Both the position numbers and the translations under genes were made by a program. This document shows positions 7,899-14,901 of a DNA stretch of 53,704 bases, piece after piece (position 1 is the first letter of the stretch; every line of letters starts with the position of its first letter). The stretch comes from an uncultured Lachnospiraceae bacterium (GTDB lineage: Bacteria; Bacillota; Clostridia; Lachnospirales; Lachnospiraceae): positions 1-53,704 of the forward strand of contig URMK01000048.1 in assembly GCA_900548905.1 (NCBI GenBank). The letters are read 5' to 3'. The notes under the pieces were generated by a model. That model had not been told where the DNA came from. It searched no databases and worked only from the letters and a program-made list of their open reading frames with translations.

Positions 7899-8966
7899 AT
7901 GATAAAAGCAGGAATCATCGGAGCAACAGGATATGCAGGAGGGGAACTGGTAAGGCTGTTAACCGCCCACCCGGAGGTGGAAATCACCTGGTACGGCTCC
8001 AGAAGCTATATTGATAAGAAGTATTACGAGGTTTACCGGAACATGTTCCAAATCGTGGATGACAAATGCCTGGATGATAATATGGAAGAACTGGCGGAAC
8101 AGGTGGATGTGATTTTTACGGCAACTCCCCAGGGACTGTGCGCCTCCCTCGTGAATGAGGAAATCCTTTCCAAAGTAAAAATTGTGGATTTAAGCGCGGA
8201 TTTCCGGATCAAGGACGTAAAAACCTATGAAGCCTGGTATGGTATAGAGCATAAATCCCCCCAGTTTATAAAGGAAGCCGTATACGGTTTATGTGAAATC
8301 AACCGGGAAGCGGTGCGCGGCGCCCGCCTCATCGCAAACCCGGGATGCTATCCCACCTGTTCAACCTTGTCCATTTATCCGCTGCTGAAGGAAGGCCTGA
8401 TCGAGCCCTCTACTCTTATTATAGACGCCAAAAGCGGCACATCGGGCGCCGGGCGTGGGGCCAAGGTGGATAATCTATACTGTGAGGTCAATGAAAATAT
8501 CAAAGCCTATGGCGTGGCAAGTCACAGACATACGCCGGAAATTGAAGAACAGCTCGGCCTGGCGGCAGGCGAAGAGGTGCTGCTTAATTTCACACCCCAT
8601 CTGGTACCCATGAACCGGGGCATCCTAATCACGGCTTATGCGTCCCTGAAAAAAGAACAGCGGCCGGACGGAACGCAGGTCTGCCCTTCCTATGAAAAGG
8701 TGAAGGCTGCTTATGATAAATATTATGATAAGGAAAAATTTGTCCGTGTCCTGGATAAAAATGTCTGTCCGGAAACCAAATGGGTGGAAGGCAGCAACTA
8801 CGTGGACGTTAATTTTAAAATTGATGAAAGAACCGGCCGCATTATTATGATGGGGGCGATGGATAACCTGGTAAAAGGCGCTGCCGGCCAGGCGGTGCAG
8901 AACATGAACCTGATGTTCGGAATGCCTGAGGCGCAAGGCCTTGAACTGGTTCCGATGTTCCCATAG
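7899..8966 (+). CDS. argC: N-acetyl-gamma-glutamyl-phosphate reductase
   Basis: 355 residues. It reduces N-acetylglutamyl phosphate to the semialdehyde with NADPH, the third step to ornithine. The N-terminal Rossmann motif is GIIGATGYAGGELVRLL, and the catalytic cysteine motif is NPGCYPT. Further family blocks are DAKSGTSGAGRGAK, SHRHTPEIEEQL and PHLVPMNRGIL. AGAAAGGA precedes the ATG. In a typical arg operon argJ would follow at once; here a TnpB element starts 61 bp after the stop, and argJ lies 5.9 kb away. Confidence 0.97.
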   Translation: MIKAGIIGATGYAGGELVRLLTAHPEVEITWYGSRSYIDKKYYEVYRNMFQIVDDKCLDDNMEELAEQVDVIFTATPQGLCASLVNEEILSKVKIVDLSADFRIKDVKTYEAWYGIEHKSPQFIKEAVYGLCEINREAVRGARLIANPGCYPTCSTLSIYPLLKEGLIEPSTLIIDAKSGTSGAGRGAKVDNLYCEVNENIKAYGVASHRHTPEIEEQLGLAAGEEVLLNFTPHLVPMNRGILITAYASLKKEQRPDGTQVCPSYEKVKAAYDKYYDKEKFVRVLDKNVCPETKWVEGSNYVDVNFKIDERTGRIIMMGAMDNLVKGAAGQAVQNMNLMFGMPEAQGLELVPMFP

Positions 8967-9027
8967 GAACGGGAGCAGCCATAAAGGGAGGAAAGCGATA
9001 TGATGGATAGAAAGGCGGTGACAGTAG

Positions 9028-10131
9028 ATGTTAAAGGCATATAGATACAGAATATATCCGAACAAGGTACAGAAAGAGCTGCTTGCAAAAACATTTGGCT
9101 GCTGCCGTTTTGTGTATAATCAGACATTGGCATATCGGAAGGAGGCATATGAAACCGAAAAGAAATCTGTCAGCAAGGTAGATTGCAATAATTATTGTAA
9201 CAGGGAGTTAAAAGCAAAGTATGAGTGGTTGAAGGAAGTAGATAAGTTTGCGCTTACGAATGCTGTTTACAACATGGATTCGGCTTATCAGAAGTTTTTT
9301 AAGGAACATGCAGGATATCCAAAATTCAAAAGTAAGCATAATAACCATAAATCCTATACAACAAATTTCACGAATGGAAACATTGGGGTGGATTTTGAGG
9401 CTGGGAGGATAAAACTACCCAAATTAAAACAGGTAAAAGGGAAACTGCACAGGGAATTTACCGGCCAGATAAAAGCAGCGACGGTAGCACAGCTCCCAAG
9501 CGGAAAATATTATGTATCAGTTTTAGTGGAAACGGAACATATTCCAATGACAGAAGCGGAAGGAAAAACAGGGTTAGATTTAGGGATTAAGGATTTGTGC
9601 ATTTCATCAGATGGAAAGAAATACGAGAATCCTAAAACAGTAAAGAAATATGAAAAAAAGCTGTCGAAGCTACAAAGGAAACTGGTGCATAAGGAGAAAA
9701 GAAGCAGTAACTATAATAAAATAAAGAAGCAGTTAGCCTTGTGCCATGAGAAGATTACAAATATCAGAAAAGATTATCTGCATAAGATTTCCCATGAGAT
9801 TATCAGCGAAAACCAAGTGATAGTTACAGAGGATTTACAGATAAAAAAGATGTTAAAAAATCATCATCTGGCAAAGAACATAGCAGATGCGTCATGGTAT
9901 GAGCTGACAAGGCAAATAGAATATAAAGCAAAATGGAATGGGCGAAGGTATATTAAAACAGATACGTTCTATGCCAGCAGCCAGTTTTGTTCTATCTGCG
10001 GATATCAGAACACAGCAACAAAAAATCTGTCAGTAAGGAAGTGGATATGCCCAAAGTGTGGGACGGAGCATGACAGAGATGTTAATGCTGCGAAAAATAT
10101 ACTGACAGAGGGATTAAGGCAGGGCGCATAA
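9028..10131 (+). CDS. tnpB: RNA-guided endonuclease TnpB
   Basis: 367 residues. It has the TnpB N-terminal helix-turn-helix region (YRIYPNKVQKELLAKTFGCCRFVYN), a central wedge/beta region, and a split RuvC nuclease. The predicted RuvC residues are all present: D184 in GLDLGIK, E268 in VTEDL and D351 in DRDVNAAKNI. The zinc finger is C321-x2-C324 ... C341-x2-C344. TnpB uses an RNA from the element's right end to cut DNA next to a short target motif, which helps the element persist. It appears intact and possibly active. The start follows AAAGGCGG about 9 bases upstream. Confidence 0.93.
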   Translation: MLKAYRYRIYPNKVQKELLAKTFGCCRFVYNQTLAYRKEAYETEKKSVSKVDCNNYCNRELKAKYEWLKEVDKFALTNAVYNMDSAYQKFFKEHAGYPKFKSKHNNHKSYTTNFTNGNIGVDFEAGRIKLPKLKQVKGKLHREFTGQIKAATVAQLPSGKYYVSVLVETEHIPMTEAEGKTGLDLGIKDLCISSDGKKYENPKTVKKYEKKLSKLQRKLVHKEKRSSNYNKIKKQLALCHEKITNIRKDYLHKISHEIISENQVIVTEDLQIKKMLKNHHLAKNIADASWYELTRQIEYKAKWNGRRYIKTDTFYASSQFCSICGYQNTATKNLSVRKWICPKCGTEHDRDVNAAKNILTEGLRQGA

Positions 10132-10306
10132 AAAAGAAATAAATAGGGAAGGGACTTCCCGAATTAACGCCTGTGGAGATAGTAGATATACAACCCCTGT
10201 CATACACAAAGGGAGGTTGTACGAGGTCATGGAACTGAATGTTCCAGGGAACTTCCAGTTCCTTAGAAGCAGGAAACCCATTGGCTTTAGGCTATGGGTA
10301 GTTCAC
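10132..10306 (+). ncRNA. Predicted TnpB guide RNA (omega RNA) scaffold
   Basis: The roughly 175 bases after the tnpB stop hold nested inverted repeats: GGGA(A)GGGACTTCCC, GTTCCAGGGAAC, and a terminal ACCCAT/ATGGGT stem ending in GTTCAC. This is the familiar right-end layout of IS605-type elements, whose transcript forms the TnpB guide. The RNA may begin inside the 3' end of tnpB. The guide would then be read from flanking DNA starting near 10306 (TGGTATCCGGAGG). Confidence 0.6.
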
Positions 10307-10471
10307 TGGTATCCGGAGGATAAGGAATCCTTTCTGGAAAAAGCGGAAAACAGCATCACCATTAAGAATACATATCAGTTTGAACGTCCCGCCGCCTGGC
10401 TGTGCTTCCACTGCCATAAGCTGGTAATGGACGTACCGGAGAGAGCGAATTTCAGGTTCGCGGAGGATTGA
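10307..10471 (+). pseudogene. 5'-truncated DUF6487-like zinc-ribbon gene cut by the TnpB element
   Basis: The open frame from 10307 encodes WYPEDKESFLEK ... PAAWLCFHCHKLVMDV, about 55 residues. It matches the second half of small zinc-ribbon proteins (DUF6487 type) that normally begin with a CPYC motif. That first knuckle is missing, and the frame runs back into the element's right end, where an ATG at 10217 gives a meaningless peptide. I therefore call it a remnant disrupted by insertion. A GGGAGG followed by ATGATGG at 8989-9006, just before tnpB, could be the lost gene's original start, but only a few codons of it remain. Confidence 0.55.
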
Positions 10472-10512
10472 GCACGGCAACGTGACAGGATGCAGATAAG
10501 AAGGAGGACGCC

Positions 10513-11010
10513 ATGAGACTCAGGCCTTACAGGAAAAGAGATGCCGGTGCTGTTGTAAACTGGATAAAGGAGGAACGTACCCATGCCTTGTGGTGCGCCA
10601 ACCTTCTGCCTTTTCCTTTTACGGAACAGGACTTTACCGGGTATCTGGAGGAAATGGAGGAACAGCGGGGAAGCAGCGGCTTCACCGCCACCCTGGAGGA
10701 CGGCACCCCGGCGGGTTTCTTCCAGATGGGGATCAATCCCGTTCTGAACAGCGGCTTTTTAGGTTTTGTGGTGGTGGATCCCGGCATAAGGGGAAAGGGT
10801 TACGGAGAACAAATGCTCCGTCTGGCCGTAAAATATGCCTTTGAAATCGCCGGCCTGCAGTCGGTGGCGCTGCATGTGTTTGACTGCAATACCCCCGCTA
10901 TCGGCCTATACAAAAAGACCGGCTTTCAAGAAACCGCCGTAACGCCGGAATGCTTTGCCTTCCGGGATGAAGTATGGGGGAGATGCAAAATGGAAATAAC
11001 CGTTAATTAA
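10513..11010 (+). CDS. GNAT family N-acetyltransferase
   Basis: 165 residues, one GNAT domain. The acetyl-CoA binding loop is IRGKGYGEQML (motif A, R/Q-x-x-G-x-G/A), preceded by the LGFVVVDP strand. The C-terminal motif B, NTPAIGLYKKTGF, is also clear. The substrate cannot be predicted from sequence. It is the first intact gene after the TnpB element and one of three GNAT domains in the accessory block between argC and argJ. It shares no close similarity with the other two, which belong together. Confidence 0.88.
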   Translation: MRLRPYRKRDAGAVVNWIKEERTHALWCANLLPFPFTEQDFTGYLEEMEEQRGSSGFTATLEDGTPAGFFQMGINPVLNSGFLGFVVVDPGIRGKGYGEQMLRLAVKYAFEIAGLQSVALHVFDCNTPAIGLYKKTGFQETAVTPECFAFRDEVWGRCKMEITVN

Positions 11011-11047
11011 GGAGTGCCGGAACCAATACTTCGCGGAGGAAGCAAAA

Positions 11048-11812
11048 ATGCTCACAGAAACGTTTGACATAAATACGGAACCTATGATAAGTCCGGAAGC
11101 CTTTTACGGAGTCAGGAAAAAGGTATGCGATATCTGTATTATTACTTTTTCCGACGTGGTGGTGGAGGCGATCAGAACCAAATTTGCCTGCACCAGGATA
11201 GCGGAAATAGGGAGTGTAAACGGAGGCCGCCCGATCTGGCTTATGACCTATAAAGGAAGAAAGATTGCTTTTTACATGACAATGGTCTCCTCCTCGGCGG
11301 CAGGTACCTGCCTGGAGGAGGCCAGATGCCTTACCGGGGCGGGCAGTTATATTATGTTCGGTTCCTGTGGAGCGCTTGACCGGGAAATCACCGCGGGAAA
11401 AATCATTGTACCCACCCACGCGTACCGGGATGAGGGGCTTTCCTACCACTATGCGCCCCCCGCTGATTACATTACCATGAAAAATGCGGGAAAGGTGTCT
11501 GCCTGGCTGGAGGAAATGGGAATTCCCCATGCAGAAGGCCGCACCTGGACCACCGATGCCATATACCGCGAGACAAAAGGCAATATGGATAAACGGAAGG
11601 CGGAAGGCTGTATTGCTGTGGAAATGGAGTGCGCCGGCGTGCAGGCAGTCTGTGATTTCAGGGGACTTGCGCTGTATTACTATCTGATAAGCGGTGATTT
11701 GCTGGACTGCGAGGAGTGGGATGCCAGGATTCTGGGGGACGAGGAAGAAAAAAACCACCAGCTGAAGAACTTTTATATCGCCCTGGAGATGGCTTTGAAG
11801 CTGCCGGTATGA
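11048..11812 (+). CDS. Nucleoside phosphorylase (PNP/UDP family)
   Basis: 254 residues. It shows the trimeric/hexameric PNP_UDP_1 fold signatures: the phosphate/ribose strand YIMFGSCGALD around residue 100, the VEMECAGVQAV motif near 195-205 whose glutamate binds ribose, and SGDLLD near 220. Such enzymes cleave purine or pyrimidine nucleosides with phosphate. The N-terminal 25 residues extend beyond the core. It lies in the accessory block 37 bp after the GNAT gene, with a GCGGAGG ribosome binding site. The preferred base is not predictable here. Confidence 0.88.
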   Translation: MLTETFDINTEPMISPEAFYGVRKKVCDICIITFSDVVVEAIRTKFACTRIAEIGSVNGGRPIWLMTYKGRKIAFYMTMVSSSAAGTCLEEARCLTGAGSYIMFGSCGALDREITAGKIIVPTHAYRDEGLSYHYAPPADYITMKNAGKVSAWLEEMGIPHAEGRTWTTDAIYRETKGNMDKRKAEGCIAVEMECAGVQAVCDFRGLALYYYLISGDLLDCEEWDARILGDEEEKNHQLKNFYIALEMALKLPV

Positions 11813-11918
11813 GCGGCTTTCCGGGAACTGGCCAGATTTAGTCATCCGACACATCAAATGAGTTTTCATACAATTTCCGCACTTAATACACTTACTTATC
11901 AAAGGGGCGATGAAATTT

Positions 11919-12359
11919 ATGGCAGAAAAAAATAACAGTGATTTATTTTATACATGCAGCCTGCTTGAGTTTATAGGCCGCAAACAGAAGCTGCCCCGTG
12001 TATCTGTTGCCGATGCTTTGGGAAAAGAGGCAGTGGACAGAATATACGATTACGCCGACGTTTTCCACTGTGAACCCATTGAGAAGGTAGCTGCGGAATT
12101 TATAGAAGAATATAATATTCCGGCAGGAGAGTTTGACAATGTGGCGGACTGCAGATATCTGGTGCCGGATTACTGGACCATTGGTGAAGTGTATGAAAGG
12201 CTGATAGAAGATTGTTTTTCCGATAATATGATAAAGACAGGAATCTGGGAGATATATCATTCCTGGATAGACAGTCATTTGTCGGATTATAACACTGATT
12301 TTTACTATCAGCCAAGAGATTATATAGCGGCCTGTTATAAAGAAGGCATGATATTGTAA
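11919..12359 (+). CDS. Conserved hypothetical protein (MAEKNNSDLFYTCSLLE type)
   Basis: About 146 residues, acidic, soluble, with no motif I can tie to an activity. I recall similar Lachnospiraceae proteins starting MAEKNNSDLFY and carrying RIYDYADVFHCEPIEKV and YWTIGEVYERLI; they are annotated hypothetical and some lie near DUF3791/DUF3990 genes. Two start codons are possible: ATG at 11910 lies only 2 bases after AAAGGGG, so the ATG at 11919, which matches the family N-terminus, is preferred. It is the third gene of the accessory block and stands about 100 bp from its neighbour. Confidence 0.7.
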   Translation: MAEKNNSDLFYTCSLLEFIGRKQKLPRVSVADALGKEAVDRIYDYADVFHCEPIEKVAAEFIEEYNIPAGEFDNVADCRYLVPDYWTIGEVYERLIEDCFSDNMIKTGIWEIYHSWIDSHLSDYNTDFYYQPRDYIAACYKEGMIL

Positions 12360-12418
12360 AAATTCAGGCAGCATGGTGCCGCCCGGGGAACCGGGCATGG
12401 GAATTTACAGGAGAAAAA

Positions 12419-13375
12419 ATGGAACAGAACCGGATTAAAGAATTTGTAAAGAAGTACGATCCTTCCCTTACCCGTTATGAGGCCTATTATTATGGCTATC
12501 CGGAAATCGCGGATGAACTCTGCCGGCTGGTGCTGCGGGGAGAAAAGAAAGCCACCACGGGCCTGCTGAAGTCGTACCGGCTGGAGGGGGAGGAGCTGCC
12601 CCGGGAAGGTGACTACTCCGTCATTCTGGACAGCAGGGAGCAGCCCCGCTGCATCACCCGTATCAGCCGGGTAACGCAGGTGCGGTTTTCGGATATCACG
12701 GAAGAATATGCCCGGACGGAAGGGGAAGGAGATAAATCCCTGGCTTACTGGAAAGAAGCCCACAGACAGGCATTCGGAAGGGAATGCAGGGAAGAATACG
12801 GAATAGAGTTCACGGAAGACATGATCTGTGTCTGTGAGGAATTTGAAGTAGTATATGCGGAGCCTTTTATAGAAGAAGAGCCTTCCATGGAAGAAGAGCT
12901 TTCCATGGAAGAAGAGCTTTCCACGGAAAAAGCGGTTGCCATAGATACCATGAAGCCGGAGGATTATGAAGAGGTACGAAAATTATGGGTGAACACCCCG
13001 GGAATGGGGCTGAACGAAACGGACGATTCGGAAGAAGGGATAACTGCATATCTTAAGCGGAATCCCTCTACCTGCTTTGTGGCCCGGAAGGAAGGCCGGA
13101 TGGTGGGAGCTATTCTCAGCGGGCACGACGGCAGAAGAGGTTTTATTTATCATACGGCGGTGAAACAGACGGAAAGAAAGCAGGGTATCGGCAGCGCGCT
13201 TGTGGACGCCGCATTAACCGGCCTGAAGCGGGAAGGAATTAAGAAGGTTGCGCTGGTGGTATTCCGCAAAAACCAAACGGGGGATGCTTTCTGGGAAAAG
13301 CAGGGATTTGCCCTCCGGGAAGATCTGAACTATCGGAATAAGGCATTGGCGGAGCTGATCAGAATCGATACATAG
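12419..13375 (+). CDS. ASCH domain-GNAT acetyltransferase fusion
   Basis: 318 residues. Residues 1-150 form an ASCH domain of the YqfB-like type: ELCRLVLRGEKKATTGLL, a GDYSVILDS strand, then CITRISRVTQVRFSDI and EEFEVVYAEP. ASCH domains adopt a PUA-like RNA-binding fold. A glutamate-rich linker (about 152-172) joins a GNAT domain covering about 177-318, with acetyl-CoA loop RKQGIGSALVDAAL and motif NQTGDAFWEKQGF. The linker is encoded by three 18-bp tandem repeats. The GNAT half resembles the separate GNAT at 14288, sharing VVGAIL/MVGAIL and GHDGRRG. Substrate unknown; an RNA- or ribosome-related target is only an inference from ASCH. Confidence 0.88.
   Translation: MEQNRIKEFVKKYDPSLTRYEAYYYGYPEIADELCRLVLRGEKKATTGLLKSYRLEGEELPREGDYSVILDSREQPRCITRISRVTQVRFSDITEEYARTEGEGDKSLAYWKEAHRQAFGRECREEYGIEFTEDMICVCEEFEVVYAEPFIEEEPSMEEELSMEEELSTEKAVAIDTMKPEDYEEVRKLWVNTPGMGLNETDDSEEGITAYLKRNPSTCFVARKEGRMVGAILSGHDGRRGFIYHTAVKQTERKQGIGSALVDAALTGLKREGIKKVALVVFRKNQTGDAFWEKQGFALREDLNYRNKALAELIRIDT
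12872..12925 (+). repeat. Three 18-bp tandem repeats encoding the ASCH-GNAT linker
   Basis: Units at 12872, 12890 and 12908 read GAAGAAGAG followed by C(C/T)TTCCA(T/C)G and differ by one or two bases. They encode EEE(P/L)SM-type hexapeptides, so repeat number changes would lengthen or shorten the linker in frame. Confidence 0.9.
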
Positions 13376-13411
13376 AGGCCGTGAACAGGAACTAAACCAC
13401 GGAACCTGCCA

Positions 13412-13636
13412 GGGGGTGCAGATAAAAAAGTTCGGCATCACCTGCCCCTGCTTCCCTGCAAGGTTCCTTCCAGGGGACGCTTTCGCTCGGATAATCACGC
13501 AGCGGTACTAAGGCTGCAAAGGACGCAGCCTAAGGACCGGCGTGCTTATAACGCCCCTTCCAGGAATCCTTGTAGGGCAGCAGGCCGCACAGGGAAGCAG
13601 GGGCAGGTGATGCCGAACTTTTTTATCTACACCCCC
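13412..13636. mobile_element. MITE-like element with ~46-bp terminal inverted repeats
   Basis: About 225 bp with no gene. The left end starts GGGGGTGCAGATAAAAAAG and the right end is its inverse with one mismatch over about 46 bases, running through TTCGGCATCACCTGCCCCTG. The inverse-right arm holds about 17 extra bases (TGCGGCCTGCTGCCCTA) that the left arm lacks. The interior has a GGCTGC/GCAGCC hairpin. A second copy begins at 53591, where the left arm does hold the extra bases, so this copy has a deletion. No clear target duplication is visible. Confidence 0.85.
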
Positions 13637-13733
13637 GCCGGGTAATTGGCTTGACAGAAGCCGGGGATGGGCGTAAACTGCAATAGGTTTTTGGATCGAT
13701 TCCACGCAACAGTAACATAAAAAGGAAAAGAAA

Positions 13734-14222
13734 ATGGAATATGTAGCACATGAGTTTGCGCCTGTCTGGAACAGGGATTCCCGGGTGTTGGTGCTGGGGA
13801 CATTTCCTTCGGTAAAATCCAGGGAGCAGGGGTTTTATTACGGGCATCCGAGAAACCGGTTCTGGAAGGTGACAGCGGCATTACTGAAATGCAGGGTGCC
13901 GGAGACAGTTGCAGAAAAGAAAAAAATGCTGCTGGAAGGACACATTGCTGTCTGGGATGTGATAGAAAGTTGTGAGATAGAAGGATCCAGTGACAGCTCT
14001 ATCCGGAATGTGAAGGCCAATGATATTGGAGGACTTTTGGAGAAAAGCGCTGTGGAAGCGGTATTTGCGAATGGGGATAAGGCGTATCAGCTCTATTGCA
14101 GGTATTGCAGGGAACAGGCGGGAAGGGATATTGTGAAGCTTCCTTCCACCAGTCCGGCGAATGCGGCGTGGCAGCTGGAAGATCTTACGAGGGCCTGGCG
14201 TGTGATGGAGAAATATCTGTAA
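13734..14222 (+). CDS. DNA-deoxyinosine glycosylase (uracil-DNA glycosylase superfamily)
   Basis: 162 residues. The catalytic-loop motif is LGTFPSVKSREQGFYYGHPRNRFW at residues about 22-45, diagnostic of the hypoxanthine/deoxyinosine subgroup of the UDG superfamily. The C-terminal LPSTSPANAAW is the second (leucine/histidine-type) loop. Such enzymes excise deaminated bases for base excision repair. The gene follows the MITE by about 100 bp and its stop codon lies inside a 30-bp palindrome. It is part of the accessory block between argC and argJ. Confidence 0.88.
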   Translation: MEYVAHEFAPVWNRDSRVLVLGTFPSVKSREQGFYYGHPRNRFWKVTAALLKCRVPETVAEKKKMLLEGHIAVWDVIESCEIEGSSDSSIRNVKANDIGGLLEKSAVEAVFANGDKAYQLYCRYCREQAGRDIVKLPSTSPANAAWQLEDLTRAWRVMEKYL

Positions 14223-14248
14223 CAGATCAGACAGGTCCGGACTGTTAC
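14219..14248. repeat. 30-bp intergenic palindrome overlapping a stop codon
   Basis: GTAACAGATCAGAC, AG, GTCCGGACTGTTAC. The UDG-family gene's TAA (14220-14222) is supplied by the left arm. Confidence 0.75.
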
Positions 14249-14287
14249 AAATACCTGTATACAGAAAATAAGCGAAGGAGCAGAGAC

Positions 14288-14734
14288 ATGGTACGGACGA
14301 TGACAATCGGGGATTATGAGGAGGTAAGCCTGCTGTGGCATAAAATCAAGGGATTTTCTATCCGCAGCATTGATGATTCCAAAGAAGGAGTGGCGCGTTT
14401 CCTGCGGAGAAATCCGGATACCAGCGTGGTGGCTGTGGAGGATTCCCGGGTGGTGGGAGCTATTTTGTGCGGTCATGACGGCAGGAGGGGATGCATGTAT
14501 CATGTCTGCGTGGATCCGGCGTACCGGATGCGCGGCATAGGAAAATCGATGGTGGTATTTGCTATGAATGCGCTGAAGAAGGAGGGGATCAGTAAGGTAT
14601 CGCTGATCGCTTTTACGAAGAATGATGTGGGAAATACCTTCTGGAGATGTATCGGATGGACAAAGAGGGAAGATCTGAATTATTATGATTTTGTGTTAAA
14701 CGGTGAGAATATAGAGCGTTTTATTACTTATTAG
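14288..14734 (+). CDS. GNAT family N-acetyltransferase (paralogue of the fused GNAT)
   Basis: 148 residues, a complete single GNAT domain: MTIGDYEEVSLLW at the N-terminus, VVGAILCGHDGRRGCMYHVCVDP strands, acetyl-CoA loop YRMRGIGKSMVVFAM, and motif NDVGNTFWRCIGW. It aligns by eye along its length with the GNAT half of the ASCH fusion at 12419 (shared DDS(E/K)EG, RNP, GHDGRRG, (K/R)REDLNY-type endings), implying duplication or shared origin. The ATG at 14288 is preceded by AAGGAG. It is the last gene before argJ. Confidence 0.88.
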   Translation: MVRTMTIGDYEEVSLLWHKIKGFSIRSIDDSKEGVARFLRRNPDTSVVAVEDSRVVGAILCGHDGRRGCMYHVCVDPAYRMRGIGKSMVVFAMNALKKEGISKVSLIAFTKNDVGNTFWRCIGWTKREDLNYYDFVLNGENIERFITY

Positions 14735-14781
14735 CAGGTCTGCGCATCTACTGCACAGACCGTAAGAATGTGATTCAAGAG

Positions 14782-14826
14782 TGCAAAAATCCCATCACCA
14801 AAGGCGATTCAGGATGGATTTTTGCA
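14782..14826. promoter_or_regulatory. Inverted repeat upstream of argJ
   Basis: TGCAAAAATCC and GGATTTTTGCA (11-bp perfect arms) are separated by about 23 bp, 76 bp before the argJ ATG. No T run follows, so it is not an obvious terminator. The TGCA-containing arms recall the boxes between argG and argC. An operator or RNA hairpin are both possible. Confidence 0.45.
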
Positions 14827-14901
14827 GTAACTGTGAAGGAATTGAACAGTACGTTTTAATGATGGATTCCCATGTGGCCAAGAGGATGGAAAGGAGTAAA
14901 T

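Larger units (their letters stand above)
9028..10306 (+). mobile_element. IS200/IS605-family element (tnpB only)
   Basis: It comprises a tnpB gene plus a non-coding right end. The right boundary is set at about 10305/10306 by the family-typical terminal hairpin ACCCAT...ATGGGT (10276-10299) followed by GTTCAC. The left boundary is not resolved; it lies somewhere between the argC stop (8966) and 9028. There is no tnpA transposase in the window, so mobility would need one supplied elsewhere. It lies at the argC-proximal edge of the accessory block and its coding region looks more AT-rich than argC. Confidence 0.8.

Noticed and set aside
10217..10471. An 84-residue protein starting at 10217
   Set aside because: Its first 30 codons lie in the TnpB element's right end (guide RNA region), so I treat only the part after 10306 as gene-derived and as a remnant.
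13412..13636. A small RNA gene or protein in the MITE interior
   Set aside because: No promoter or ribosome binding site; the conserved interior is explained by common descent of the two copies.
8967..14901. A complete defence island
   Set aside because: TnpB, GNAT, ASCH and glycosylase genes are suggestive, but no recognised defence gene or toxin-antitoxin pair is present, so I report only an accessory block.
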